Source: Novosphingobium sp. (lineage in GTDB: Bacteria > Pseudomonadota > Alphaproteobacteria > Sphingomonadales > Sphingomonadaceae). Taken from it: a stretch of 64,000 nucleotides of DNA. The DNA lies in assembly GCF_027531025.1 (NCBI RefSeq), contig NZ_JAPZQX010000006.1:62001-126000 (forward strand). Direction: 5' to 3'. The notes under the pieces were generated by a model that saw only the letters and a list, made by a program, of their open reading frames with translations, ran no database searches and was not told the DNA's origin. The stretch's first letter is position 1. Every line of letters begins with the position of its first letter. The position numbers were made by a program, and so were the translations under genes. Below, piece by piece: positions 20,410 through 29,176 of this stretch.

Positions 20410-20879
20410 ACTGCCTCGCTGTTGAGCTGGATGTAGTTCTGCAGCCCCATACGCTCGATCATCTCGAACTGGGTTTCGAGGAAATCGACGTGTTCTTCCT
20501 CGCTCGCCAGGATCGACATGAAAAGGTCGCGGCTGCCGAAATCGCGCACGACCTCGCAATGGACGATGGCTTCGCGCAGATCGGGGATCGCATCGTGTTC
20601 GAGCGCGAGGTCGGCCTTGAGGATTTCCTCGACGTTTTCACCAATGCGCAGCTTGCCCATGTTCTGGAAATTGGGCAGCCCTTCGAGGAACAGGATGCGT
20701 TCGGCCACCTGGTCAGCGTGCTTCATCTCGTCGATCGATTCGTGGCGCTCGTGTGCGGCCAGCTTCTTGATCCCCCAGTTGTCGAGCATGCGGTAATGCA
20801 GCCAGTACTGGTTCACGGCGGTCAGCTCGTTGAACAGGACCTTGTTGAGGTATTCGATGACTTTCTTGTCGCCCTTCAC
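20400..20879 (-). CDS. bfr: Bacterioferritin
   Basis: 159-residue subunit of the 24-mer heme-containing iron store. All ligands sit at the usual numbers: ferroxidase residues Glu18, Glu51, His54, Glu94, Glu127 and His130, and heme ligand Met52 (DEMKHADQ). The GTG start is chosen because the family begins MKGD and GGGGAG lies 6-8 nt upstream; the frame is open further up without support. It lies downstream of bfd on the same strand, its partner for iron release. Confidence 0.95.
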   Translation of the reverse strand: MKGDKKVIEYLNKVLFNELTAVNQYWLHYRMLDNWGIKKLAAHERHESIDEMKHADQVAERILFLEGLPNFQNMGKLRIGENVEEILKADLALEHDAIPDLREAIVHCEVVRDFGSRDLFMSILASEEEHVDFLETQFEMIERMGLQNYIQLNSEAVGS

Positions 20880-20991
20880 GGCGTGATCTCCCCGGGGTTG
20901 GAATGCACTTGTTGCGCGCTTTATGCCGCGATGCAGCACGCCGGGGCAAGTCAAATTTTCGTTGAATTTCAGCCGTTTTTGCCACTCATTC

Positions 20992-21014
20992 GCAAGAGCC
21001 GGGAATGCTCTTGC
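20992..21014. repeat. Stem-loop between bfd and bfr
   Basis: GCAAGAGC and GCTCTTGC form a perfect 8-bp stem with a 7-nt loop. On the minus strand it lies between bfd and bfr and is not followed by a U-run. It may be an mRNA processing or attenuation element. Confidence 0.4.
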
Positions 21015-21038
21015 AAGGCAGTCGCATCAGGTCCCGCT

Positions 21039-21233
21039 TCAGGCGGGCGCAAGCCCTTCGGCGCTGGCGCGGGTGCGTTCGGCGATCAGCAATTCGGCTG
21101 CATCGTCAAGGCATTGGCCGCATTGCGGGCGGCAGCCCAGCGCCTCGTAAACCGCGTCGGGATCGCCCGGACAACGCCGCGCGGCATCGCGCAGTTCGCA
21201 TTCGCGGATGGCATTGCAGACGCAGATATACAT
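21039..21233 (-). CDS. bfd: Bacterioferritin-associated ferredoxin
   Basis: 64-residue [2Fe-2S] protein that reduces the bacterioferritin core so that stored iron can leave. Its four cluster cysteines are at 4, 6, 38 and 41 (YICVCN and QCGQC), exactly the Bfd pattern. GAGGAG precedes the ATG. A Fur-like box and a readable promoter lie just upstream, fitting induction under iron starvation. bfr follows about 160 bp downstream. Confidence 0.95.
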   Translation of the reverse strand: MYICVCNAIRECELRDAARRCPGDPDAVYEALGCRPQCGQCLDDAAELLIAERTRASAEGLAPA

Positions 21234-21261
21234 CGGCGGCTCCTCACGGGTTCGACTCGCG

Positions 21262-21290
21262 TATAATGCGAATCGTTCTCAATCGCAACT
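21262..21290 (-). promoter_or_regulatory. Fur-like box over the bfd promoter
   Basis: On the minus strand TTGCGA and TATACG are 17 bp apart and suit -35 and -10 boxes. Between and over them lies a 21-bp dyad (21267-21287) with outer arms TGCGA/TCGCA, resembling alphaproteobacterial Fur sites. It ends about 30 bp before the bfd ATG and overlaps the stop of the DUF418 gene. Confidence 0.65.
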
Positions 21291-22521
21291 ACTGCTTTAG
21301 CGGGAGGAGCCACCGTTCAGTCAGGCTGCGCCAGAGCCATTCGCCCGGGCCCTGCCGGAACCGGGCGAGCCAGGGTGCGCTCCAGCCCAGCATGATCGTC
21401 CAGCCCAGGATCACGAACAGCCATTGCTCGGCCGGGCCGACCGTGCCGATCAGGCCCAGTCCCCAGCCGTGGAAGATCCCGGTCATCACCAGCGAGGTCA
21501 GCAGATAGTTGCTGAGCGCCATCCGTCCGGCCGCTGTCAGCCGCTGGCCCGCCCAGGTTCCGGCCAGCAGCGGTGCAGCCCAGACCAGCAGTGCCAGCCA
21601 GGCCAGGGTCAGCGCGAAGTGCTGTGGTCCGGCCGCGCCGACCAGCAGGAAGAACATGGCTTCGGGCGGGAAGCCACGGCTCCAGGCCCACCAGGCCTGG
21701 GCCATCGCGAGCGGGAGCCCAATCGCCAGTGCGGCCAGCCCCATTCGCCCGATCCTAGCCGGCAGCCAGGTTCCCGAAAACAACCCGCTGCGATAGAGCG
21801 CCATGCCCACCAGCATCAGTGGCAAGGTCTCGCCAAAGGTGATGAGCGTGACGAGCAGTGGTTGGTAGAGCGTCTGCACCAGCCGTTCCGCCAGCATCTC
21901 GCCATAGGGTAGCTGGAGCACCGCGATATCGCGGGTCAACTGGCCGGAGGAAGCCGCTGCGCTGCGCGCCAGGTCGGCCAGTTGCTGGGGCGTAGCGGTA
22001 CCGGCGTGGGCGGCCTCGGCAGCGGCGAAGCTGCTCCACCCGATCAGGGTCAGGCTGCCATGCCACAGCGTGAACAGGACCAGCGCCGCTGTCAGCATCG
22101 CCTTGCCCGACAGGTGCCGCATGGCCAGGGCCAGCGGGGCAATCAGCGCATAGACCATCAGGATATCGCCGCTCCACAGGAACAGCTGGTGGCAATAGCC
22201 GATCACCAGCAGCCAGCCGAGCCGCCGCGCCTGCCAGCGCGCGCCATCCTCGCCCGTGGCGTTACGCCGGTCGACCAGCAGCAGCAGCGAGGCCCCGAAC
22301 AGCAGGGTGAACAGACCCCGCATCTTGCCTTCGAACAGCACCAGCCCGATCACGAAGGCCAGTTCGTCGGCTGGACTGGCCGGTCCCGACAGTCGCGGCG
22401 ACAGCGGGGCGGTCGGGCTCCCGGCGAACGAGGCAATGTTAATCGCGAGAATGCCGAGTACGGCGGCACCCCGGACAAGGTCCAGCGCGGCGATCCGGTC
22501 GGTCGCCGCCGGGATCGTCAT
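21289..22521 (-). CDS. DUF418 (YeiB-like) polytopic membrane protein
   Basis: 410 residues with about ten hydrophobic segments. The N-terminus RIAALDLVRGAAVLGILAIN is typical of the YeiB/DUF418 group, distantly like acyltransferase-3 proteins. A transport or acyl-transfer role has been suggested for the family but is not established. The ATG lies within 4 bp of the stop of the upstream Sel1/SPOR gene, so the two are probably co-transcribed. No neighbour explains its job. Confidence 0.82.
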   Translation of the reverse strand: MTIPAATDRIAALDLVRGAAVLGILAINIASFAGSPTAPLSPRLSGPASPADELAFVIGLVLFEGKMRGLFTLLFGASLLLLVDRRNATGEDGARWQARRLGWLLVIGYCHQLFLWSGDILMVYALIAPLALAMRHLSGKAMLTAALVLFTLWHGSLTLIGWSSFAAAEAAHAGTATPQQLADLARSAAASSGQLTRDIAVLQLPYGEMLAERLVQTLYQPLLVTLITFGETLPLMLVGMALYRSGLFSGTWLPARIGRMGLAALAIGLPLAMAQAWWAWSRGFPPEAMFFLLVGAAGPQHFALTLAWLALLVWAAPLLAGTWAGQRLTAAGRMALSNYLLTSLVMTGIFHGWGLGLIGTVGPAEQWLFVILGWTIMLGWSAPWLARFRQGPGEWLWRSLTERWLLPLKQ

Positions 22522-22522
22522 C

Positions 22523-23647
22523 TCAGTTGCGGACCGCGATGCAGGTCTGCCCGGATGCCGTCAGCCTGGCACAGGCCGCCCGGGCCGCCGCCTCGCTGGC
22601 AAAGCCGCCGGCCTGCAGCTTGGTCACCGCACCGGCCTTGACATTGATGCGCGGCTTCCCGGCCAGTTCGGGCCGCGCCTTCAGGCGGTTCCACAGCGCA
22701 TCGGCATTGGCCGCTACGCCGAAAGCGCCCAGCTGGACCCGCCATTGACCCGCAGTGGCGGTCGCGGCCGCCGGGACAGCCGCAGGCGCAGGGCGGGGCT
22801 TGGCGATCGGTGCGGCAGCCGCCACCGGCGCCGGGGCCGGCGGCAGTTCGGTGACGCCAGGTGGCAGACCCTTGCGCACCGTAACCGGGCGAGGCGTTGC
22901 GGCGGGGCGGGCGTAGTCGGCCCCGGCGCTGGCCGGACTTTCCGCCGCGCCAGCCGCCGCACTTGCTTCGGTCGGGGTTGGCCCGCGCATGGCCATCGTC
23001 GTTACCGGGGGCGGTCCGCTGGGCACCGTTGCGCCGAGGTCAGCGGCGGCCAGTTGTCGCGCGCGGGTTGCGTCGGCCTGGCTGCGCAATTCGGCGGCGA
23101 GCGCGATCGCCTGCTGACGCTGGGCCATCGGCACATGCATGTCCATCTGGCCAAGCGCGGCGACTGCCGGTTCCAGCCCGGCCTGCTGGGCCAGGCTGAC
23201 GAGCGCATAGGCCCGCACCCAGTCCTTGGCCACGATATCGCCGTTGAAGTGCCCGATCCCCAGCAGGTACTGGGCGCGCGGTTCGCCGCGATCGGCAGCG
23301 GCGCGGATGAAGGGCAGGGCCTGGGTCCGCTGACCCCGCTGGAACAGCATCAGGCCATAATTGTCACCCGCCTGCAGATGCCCTTGCGCCGCGGCACGCC
23401 CGAAGAGTTCTTCCGCCTTGGCCGGGTCCTGCTTGATGCCCTTGCCCAGCTTGTAAGCCTGGCCAAGGTTGAACATGGCATCGGCATCGCCGCGGGCGGC
23501 CTCGCCCTGCCAGATGCGCGTGGCGGCGGCGAAATCACCCCGGCTCCAGGCATCGATCCCGGCCTTGGTATCGGCCCGGAGCGGGCTGGTCAGCGTGAAA
23601 CCGACCACGCCGGCCGCGATCAGCAAAAAAAGCTTGCGGTCCATCAC
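22523..23647 (-). CDS. Sel1-like repeat protein with C-terminal SPOR domain
   Basis: 374 residues. A signal peptide or anchor (about 1-25) is followed by Sel1/TPR-type repeats (about 28-180; for example ADAMFNLGQAYKLGKGI and PRAQYLLGIGHFNG). A Pro/Ala-rich linker and a SPOR domain follow (last 80 residues, from GQWRVQLGAFG). SPOR domains bind denuded glycan at division sites, so a septal envelope role is likely. It is divergent from the parA-like/RHH/SPOR operon, and the DUF418 gene follows within a few bases. Confidence 0.85.
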   Translation of the reverse strand: MMDRKLFLLIAAGVVGFTLTSPLRADTKAGIDAWSRGDFAAATRIWQGEAARGDADAMFNLGQAYKLGKGIKQDPAKAEELFGRAAAQGHLQAGDNYGLMLFQRGQRTQALPFIRAAADRGEPRAQYLLGIGHFNGDIVAKDWVRAYALVSLAQQAGLEPAVAALGQMDMHVPMAQRQQAIALAAELRSQADATRARQLAAADLGATVPSGPPPVTTMAMRGPTPTEASAAAGAAESPASAGADYARPAATPRPVTVRKGLPPGVTELPPAPAPVAAAAPIAKPRPAPAAVPAAATATAGQWRVQLGAFGVAANADALWNRLKARPELAGKPRINVKAGAVTKLQAGGFASEAAARAACARLTASGQTCIAVRN

Positions 23648-23811
23648 TTATGTCCCTCCGGTCACAGCACTTTAAACGACGATCCGGCTTTCCCTGCTCC
23701 GTTTCGTCAAAGGCTGCGGGCCTGATTGCTTAAGTGACATAGTAAAGCAGTCATTAGCAAAGGGTTTATGCTGCCAAACCCGCTGATCGCGCCGTTGTCG
23801 CGGTCCAGCCG

Positions 23812-23826
23812 TTAACCAATAATTAG
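23812..23826. promoter_or_regulatory. CtrA-like site TTAA-N7-TTAG
   Basis: TTAACCAATAATTAG matches the alphaproteobacterial CtrA consensus TTAA-N7-TTAA at 7 of 8 positions. It lies in the 240-bp divergent region, about 80 bp before the ParA-like start and about 165 bp before the Sel1/SPOR start. A chpT gene, which feeds CtrA, is elsewhere in the window. Confidence 0.5.
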
Positions 23827-23890
23827 GAACGTTCTGCGATCCCCCGGGCCAAGTCTCATCGGCTTTTAACGAATGCAGGGGGTATTGGCT

Positions 23891-24610
23891 TTGCGCGTAT
23901 TGGCATTGGCATCGCAGAAGGGCGGCTCGGGCAAGACGACCTTGTCGGGGCACCTCGCCGTTCAGGCCCAGCGCGCCGGCGCTGGCCCGGTCGTGCTTAT
24001 CGACATCGATCCGCAAGGTTCGCTGGCGGACTGGTGGAACGAGCGCGAGGACGATTACCCCGCTTTCGCCCAGACCACGGTCGCTCGCCTGGCGAGCGAT
24101 CTTGCCGTGCTGCGCCAGCAGGGTTTCAAGCTGGCCGTGATCGACACGCCGCCGGCGATTACCATGGCGATCCAGTCGGTGATCTCGGTCGCTGAGCTGA
24201 TCGTCGTGCCGACCCGCCCCAGCCCGCATGACCTGCGTGCCGTCGGGGCCACGGTCGATCTGTGCGAACGCGCGGGCAAGCCCCTGATCTTCGTGGTCAA
24301 TGCCGCCACCCCCAAGGCCAAGATCACTTCGGAAGCCGCTGTCGCGCTGTCGCAGCATGGCACGGTCGCCCCGGTCACCCTGCATCACCGCACCGACTTT
24401 GCCGCCTCGATGATCGACGGCCGCACCGTGATGGAAGTCGAGCCCAACGGTCGTTCGGCCCAGGAAGTGGTCGCGCTGTGGAGCTACATCTCCGACCGGC
24501 TCGAAAAGAACTTCCGCCGCACTGTCTTCGCCGCGCCCAGCACCGTTTCGATGCTGCCCGGCGCCGGACGCCCCGCCGGTGGCTTTGGCCGCCGCGTGGC
24601 CGGTTCCTGA
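23891..24610 (+). CDS. ParA/MinD-family ATPase
   Basis: 239 residues from a TTG start that gives MRVLALASQKGGSGKTT. AGGGGG lies 8 nt upstream. An ATG six codons earlier (23873) is possible but has no ribosome site. The deviant Walker A KGGSGKTT, the DIDPQGS switch region and the DTPP Walker B mark a ParA-type ATPase that forms ATP sandwiches on DNA. It lacks an N-terminal HTH, like small type Ib partition ATPases. The next gene encodes a ribbon-helix-helix protein, and type Ib ParA proteins typically pair with such partners. The cargo is unknown: it could be DNA, a division protein or an envelope complex. Confidence 0.87.
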   Translation: MRVLALASQKGGSGKTTLSGHLAVQAQRAGAGPVVLIDIDPQGSLADWWNEREDDYPAFAQTTVARLASDLAVLRQQGFKLAVIDTPPAITMAIQSVISVAELIVVPTRPSPHDLRAVGATVDLCERAGKPLIFVVNAATPKAKITSEAAVALSQHGTVAPVTLHHRTDFAASMIDGRTVMEVEPNGRSAQEVVALWSYISDRLEKNFRRTVFAAPSTVSMLPGAGRPAGGFGRRVAGS

Positions 24611-24630
24611 GGACTGGGAGCGGGGGGCAT

Positions 24631-25269
24631 ATGACCGAAGCAAAACCACTGGCCTCGCTTTCGCCGTCGCTGCTCGCCCGCAAGGGTGCGGCCCGCCCGG
24701 CGATGCGCCCGCAGCTTGGCGCAGTCGCGCCCGATGCGCTGGCCCGCCAGATCCAGGACATGAGCTGGTCGGACGACCTTGGCTGGAACGACATGGGCGA
24801 GGATCACGATTCGGTCGTGCCTGGCGCGGTTCACCATCAGCAGCACAGTGCCGAACCCGCTGCTCTGCCTGCGGGTCAGGTTGTGCCGATCATGCCAGAG
24901 GCGCTGGTCCCAGCCGCCGCCGAGCTTCCCGAGGTGGTTCGCCAGCAGGCCGAAGTCGCGGCGATCGTCCGCGAAAAGGTTCGCCCCCAGGCCCAAACCG
25001 AAACCCAGATCCAGTCCAAGTCGAAGCCGCTGGCCGTTGCCGCTGAGCGGACCGGGACCAAGCGTCGCTCGGCACTCGCCAGCGGACGCCGCGCGGCCTT
25101 CACCCTGCGGGTCGACGCCGATCGCCACCTCAAGCTGCGCCTCGCTTGCGCCATCCGCAATCGCAGCGCGCAGCAGCTGGTAACCGAAGCACTCGATCGC
25201 CTGCTCGATGAATTGCCTGACGTAACCGATCTCGCCGCGCAGCTCGCGCGGGCCGACAGCCAGCTTTAG
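24631..25269 (+). CDS. Ribbon-helix-helix protein, putative partner of the ParA-like ATPase
   Basis: 212 residues. The first 150 are low in structure: Ala/Pro/Gln/Glu-rich, with an acidic-aromatic patch SWSDDLGWNDMGED near residue 50. The C-terminal 60 begin SGRRAAFTLRVDADRHLKLR and carry a strand-helix-helix pattern ending LVTEALDRLLDEL, as in ribbon-helix-helix DNA-binding domains. The start ATG is 20 bp after the ParA-like stop. The layout (ParA-type ATPase followed by an RHH protein) matches type Ib partition pairs, except that the N-terminal extension is long. The family is not one I can name. Confidence 0.7.
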   Translation: MTEAKPLASLSPSLLARKGAARPAMRPQLGAVAPDALARQIQDMSWSDDLGWNDMGEDHDSVVPGAVHHQQHSAEPAALPAGQVVPIMPEALVPAAAELPEVVRQQAEVAAIVREKVRPQAQTETQIQSKSKPLAVAAERTGTKRRSALASGRRAAFTLRVDADRHLKLRLACAIRNRSAQQLVTEALDRLLDELPDVTDLAAQLARADSQL

Positions 25270-25287
25270 CGAAAAGGGAGATTCCCG

Positions 25288-26751
25288 ATGACCGCCAAGA
25301 CCAACCGCACCAAGCTTCTATCGCTGGGCCTGACCGGGGCAATTGCGCTGGCAATCGTGGCTGGATCGGGTTTCTCCGACCAGGTCGTTGCCCGGCCGAC
25401 TCCGGACAAGACCGCCGCTGCCGCCCAGGCCGCACTGGCCAAGGGCCAGGTCGACAAGGCGATCAGCCTTGCTGAATCGGTCGTGGCGGCCAGCCCGCGC
25501 GAACCGGCCTATCGGGCGCTGCTGGCCCATGCCTATCTCAAGGCGGGGCGTTTCGCTTCGGCCGCGACCACTTTCGACGATGCCATGAAGCTGGGCGATA
25601 CCAGTTCGCGGACCGCGCTGGGCCTGTCGCTGGCCTATATCGGCGCGGGCCGTAACCGCGATGCGGTGGCGATCCTTGATGATTGGCGCGATGCGATCCC
25701 GGTGGCTGACCTGGGCCTGGCCCTGGCGCTGGCTGGCGAGCCGACCCGTGGCAGCGCGATTCTAGCCGATGCTCTGCGCGGCGGCGAAAACACGCCGAAG
25801 CTGCGCCAGAACCTGGCCTATTCCTATGCGCTCGATGGTCGCTGGCGCGAAGCGCGGATCATGATGAGCCAGGACATTCCGGCCGACCAGATGGACGCCC
25901 GGATCAGCGAGTGGGCCGCCCAGGCCCGCCCCGAAGACTTCCAGGTCCGCGTCGCCGGGCTGATCAAGGCACCGTTGCGCAGCGACCCGGGTCAGCCGGC
26001 CCGGCTGGCTCTGAACGCCAGCCCGGCCGCCGAACAGCTAGCGGTCGAATCCGCTTCGGTTCGCGATGTTCCAGAGGTTGCTGCCGCTACGCCGGTCCAG
26101 CCGGTTGCTGAACTGCCGGCCGCCGAACCGGTCGCCGCGCTGGCCAGCTATGCTCCGGTCGGGGCCAAGCCGGTCGAGTCGGTCGCAGTCGCCGCTACTG
26201 CCCCGGTCGAAGCCGCGCCCGTGGCGCAGCCGGCTGCGGCTGCGAGCTTTGCCCAGAATTTCGTTTCGATCCCGGTGGTGCAGCCGCTGCCGGTGCGCCA
26301 GCCCCGCGCGGCAGCTCCGGCCCGGGTGCGGGTGGCTGCTGCTCCGGCCGCTGCCCCGACCCATGCCGGCAAGCCGATCGCCGCCGATACGCACCGCGTC
26401 CAGCTGGCGAGCTTCTTTACGGAGCAGGGCGCCCGCCGCGCCTGGGGTATCTACACCGCGAAGAATCCGGAACTGCGCAAGTACCGGATGACGATCACCA
26501 AGGCCCAGGTGCGCGGCAAGACCTATTACCGCGTCGCCGCGGCTGGCCTCAACGGCAGCCAGGGCGCACGCAGCCTGTGCGGCACGGTCAAGGCGCGCGG
26601 CATGGCCTGCTTTGCCTATGCCACCAGCACCGGCGTGCCCGGCACCCGCGCGCCCAATGCGCCGATGCTGGCCCAGGCCAAGGCGGCGGCTCCCAAGCCT
26701 GCTGCGCCCAAGGCGGGCGTGGCCGGACCGGCAATGGCCCGCAAGCGCTAA
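25288..26751 (+). CDS. TPR and SPOR domain envelope protein
   Basis: 487 residues. A signal sequence or anchor (about 8-32) is followed by a tetratricopeptide-like region (about 38-200: ALAKGQVDKAISLAES, PAYRALLAHAYLKAGRFASA). An Ala/Pro/Val-rich linker of about 130 residues comes next, then a SPOR domain (from THRVQLASFFTEQGARRAWG) and a short Ala/Lys/Pro tail. The ATG has GGGAGA upstream and lies 18 bp after the RHH gene, so the three genes form one operon. A second SPOR protein is encoded divergently. The likely location is the periplasmic face at the division site (inferred from SPOR). Confidence 0.85.
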   Translation: MTAKTNRTKLLSLGLTGAIALAIVAGSGFSDQVVARPTPDKTAAAAQAALAKGQVDKAISLAESVVAASPREPAYRALLAHAYLKAGRFASAATTFDDAMKLGDTSSRTALGLSLAYIGAGRNRDAVAILDDWRDAIPVADLGLALALAGEPTRGSAILADALRGGENTPKLRQNLAYSYALDGRWREARIMMSQDIPADQMDARISEWAAQARPEDFQVRVAGLIKAPLRSDPGQPARLALNASPAAEQLAVESASVRDVPEVAAATPVQPVAELPAAEPVAALASYAPVGAKPVESVAVAATAPVEAAPVAQPAAAASFAQNFVSIPVVQPLPVRQPRAAAPARVRVAAAPAAAPTHAGKPIAADTHRVQLASFFTEQGARRAWGIYTAKNPELRKYRMTITKAQVRGKTYYRVAAAGLNGSQGARSLCGTVKARGMACFAYATSTGVPGTRAPNAPMLAQAKAAAPKPAAPKAGVAGPAMARKR

Positions 26752-26777
26752 GCGCCAGTCGCGAATCGGAAATCAGG

Positions 26778-26811
26778 GGCCCTGCTGCGCCATTGGCGGA
26801 GCAGGGCCTTT
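26778..26811 (+). terminator. Terminator after the ParA/RHH/SPOR operon
   Basis: GGCCCTGCT pairs with AGCAGGGCC, with an inner CGCC/GGCG extension, followed by TTT. It lies between the convergent SPOR and dihydroorotase-like genes. Confidence 0.75.
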
Positions 26812-26815
26812 GCTG

Positions 26816-28048
26816 TCAGGCGACCTGTGCGCCGCCTTTGAACAGGGCCAGGGCGCGGCCTTGGACGCCCTGCTTGTCGAAGGGCGTATTGCCGGCAGTG
26901 GCCGCCATCTTGTCCGAATCGACCACCCACGGCTTGTCCGGGTCGATCAGGGCGATATCGGCTTCCGCGCCGACCGCCAGCACCCCGGCGTTAACGCCCA
27001 GCAGGGTGGCGGGATGGGCGGCCAGCAGGGCAAAGGCGCGAGCGGTATCGATCAGGCCATCGCGGACCAGACCCAGGGTCAGCGGCAATAGCGTCTCGGC
27101 CCCGGCCATCCCCGGTTCGGCATCGGCAAAGGGCAGGCGCTTGTCCTCTGGCCCACGCGGATCATGGCCCGATGCGATCACGTCGATCGTCCCGTCGGCC
27201 AGTGCTGCCAGCACGGCCCGGCGGTCCGCCTCGGCGCGCAAGGGTGGGGACAGCCGCGTAAAGGTCCGGAAATCGCCGATTGCCACGTCGGACAGCAGGG
27301 CATGGGCGGGCGTGACCCCGGCTGTTACCGCCACCCCGCGGGCCTTGGCGGCGCGGATCAGGTCAAGCGCCTTGCCGGTCGTCACCTGGCGGAAATGCAA
27401 CCGGGCGCCAGTCAGTTCGGCCAGGGCAATATCGCGCGCCACGGCCAGCGCCTCGGCCTCGGCCGGGGCGGATGGCAGGCCCAGCCGCGTCGCCATTTCG
27501 CCAGCGGTCGCCACGGCAGCGCCGGTCAGACCGGCGTCCTCGGCATGGCTGACAACCACCAGCCCCAGCATGGCGCAATAGGACAACAGGCGGTGCATGG
27601 TGCCGCTGTCGGCAATCCAGCGCCGCCCGGTGGCCACGGCCCGGGCACCAGCATCGCGCATCAGCGCCAGTTCGGCCAGGTCCGCGCCATCCAGCCCTTT
27701 CGTGGCGGCGGCCAGCGGGTGGACCCACAGGTCGGGCTTGCCCGATTGCGCGGCAAAGCGGACCGCCGAAGGCTTGTCGAGCACTACGCCCTGATCCGGC
27801 ATCAGCGCGGCGCGGGTGATCCCGCCGAAATGGAAGGCCGGCTTGTCGATCGCGAAAACGCCCAGGTCGACTAGGCCAGGGGCGATCAGCGCGCCCTTGG
27901 CGTCGATCACCCGGTCGCCATCCTGGGGCACGACATCGCCGATCGCGGTGATCTTGCCATCAGCACAGCGCAGCGCGCCCTTCGCTGGCTCCCCGTGCGG
28001 CAGGACAAGGCGGCCATTGGTAATGGTGGTGGGAGAGGGGGTGCTCAT
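26816..28048 (-). CDS. Dihydroorotase-like protein lacking metal ligands (PyrX/PyrC', partner of PyrB)
   Basis: 410 residues with the amidohydrolase fold of PyrC. The usual metal-site HxH after GLVDL is replaced ([11 protein letters not shown]). The usual Asp-His-Ala-Pro-His-like segment is [12 protein letters not shown], and the paired His of VTPHH is VTPAH. Loss of these ligands makes catalysis unlikely. Inactive PyrC' proteins are known to form a complex with PyrB and support its assembly, for example in Pseudomonas. The gene overlaps pyrB by 4 bp. A separate active dihydroorotase would be expected elsewhere in the genome. Confidence 0.85.
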   Translation of the reverse strand: MSTPSPTTITNGRLVLPHGEPAKGALRCADGKITAIGDVVPQDGDRVIDAKGALIAPGLVDLGVFAIDKPAFHFGGITRAALMPDQGVVLDKPSAVRFAAQSGKPDLWVHPLAAATKGLDGADLAELALMRDAGARAVATGRRWIADSGTMHRLLSYCAMLGLVVVSHAEDAGLTGAAVATAGEMATRLGLPSAPAEAEALAVARDIALAELTGARLHFRQVTTGKALDLIRAAKARGVAVTAGVTPAHALLSDVAIGDFRTFTRLSPPLRAEADRRAVLAALADGTIDVIASGHDPRGPEDKRLPFADAEPGMAGAETLLPLTLGLVRDGLIDTARAFALLAAHPATLLGVNAGVLAVGAEADIALIDPDKPWVVDSDKMAATAGNTPFDKQGVQGRALALFKGGAQVA

Positions 28049-29037
28049 GCCCAGCCCTCCACACCGCGCGCCCGGCGGGTCAGCACGTCGAGACAGGCCA
28101 TGCGGATGGCCACGCCCATTTCGACCTGGGTGGTGATGGCCGAACGCCCGGCGAGGTCCGCCACGGTGCTGTCGATCTCGATCCCGCGGTTCATCGGGCC
28201 GGGGTGCATCACCAGGGCGTCCGGCTTGGCCCTGGCCAGCCGTTCCAGCGTCAGCCCGTAGAGGTGGCGGTATTCGCGGGGGGACGGGATGAACTGACCG
28301 CTCATCCGTTCCTGCTGCAGCCGCAGCATCATGACCACGTCGGCCCGGTCCAGTGCGGCGTCGAAATCGTGGAACGGGGTAACCTTCATCGCTTCGATCC
28401 CGCTCGGCATAAGCGCGGGTGGGGCACAGACCCGCACATCGGCGCCGAGGGTAGTCAGGCAATGGATATTCGACCGGGCCACCCGGCTATGCAGGATGTC
28501 GCCGCAGATGGTCACGGTCAGCTTGCCGAAATCACCCTTCGCCCGGCGGATAGTCAGCGCGTCGAGTAACCCTTGTGTGGGGTGTTCGTGCTGGCCGTCC
28601 CCGGCGTTGAGGACCGGGCAGTCCACCTTGTCGGCGATCAGCCGCACTGCGCCCGAACTGGCATGGCGGATCACGATGGCATCGGCGCGCATCGCGTTCA
28701 GCGTCATCGCTGTGTCGATCAGCGTTTCGCCCTTCTTCACGCTCGATTGGGCAGCGTGCATGTTGACCACATCGGCCCCTAGCCGCTTGCCCGCGATCTC
28801 GAAGGACAACAGCGTGCGGGTGCTGTTCTCGAAGAAGGCGTTGATGATCGTCAGCCCGGCCAGCCGGTCATCGCGCTTGTGCGGCTGGCGGTTCAGATCG
28901 ACCCATTGTTCCGCCTCATCGAGCAGGAACAGGATCTCCCACGGGGCAAGGCCGGCCAGCCCCGTCAGGTCGCGGTGCGGGAAGGCGGCGGAACCGGCTG
29001 GATAGCGGCCCGCGGCGGTTGGTTCTGGCGATGTCAT
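28045..29037 (-). CDS. pyrB: Aspartate carbamoyltransferase catalytic subunit
   Basis: 330 residues. It catalyses the first committed step of pyrimidine synthesis, carbamoyl phosphate plus aspartate to carbamoyl aspartate. The carbamoyl phosphate site is [12 protein letters not shown], followed by HPTQGLLD and the C-terminal MHPGPMNRG. The ATG is chosen because the family core starts about 20 residues later and the upstream open frame has no support. It overlaps the inactive dihydroorotase partner by 4 bp, the pyrB-pyrC' arrangement. No pyrI regulatory subunit is present. Confidence 0.95.
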   Translation of the reverse strand: MTSPEPTAAGRYPAGSAAFPHRDLTGLAGLAPWEILFLLDEAEQWVDLNRQPHKRDDRLAGLTIINAFFENSTRTLLSFEIAGKRLGADVVNMHAAQSSVKKGETLIDTAMTLNAMRADAIVIRHASSGAVRLIADKVDCPVLNAGDGQHEHPTQGLLDALTIRRAKGDFGKLTVTICGDILHSRVARSNIHCLTTLGADVRVCAPPALMPSGIEAMKVTPFHDFDAALDRADVVMMLRLQQERMSGQFIPSPREYRHLYGLTLERLARAKPDALVMHPGPMNRGIEIDSTVADLAGRSAITTQVEMGVAIRMACLDVLTRRARGVEGWA

Positions 29038-29176
29038 TGAAGCCAGTCCCCTAGCTGGCTTGGCGCCGGGTGGCAAGCGCTGGACGGTTGCCATCGGTCC
29101 TTGATCGAAGGCGGACTCGCTTTTGCCGGGTGATGTTCCTATCGCCGGACTGGGTATAATCACGGGATTCCGCTGG

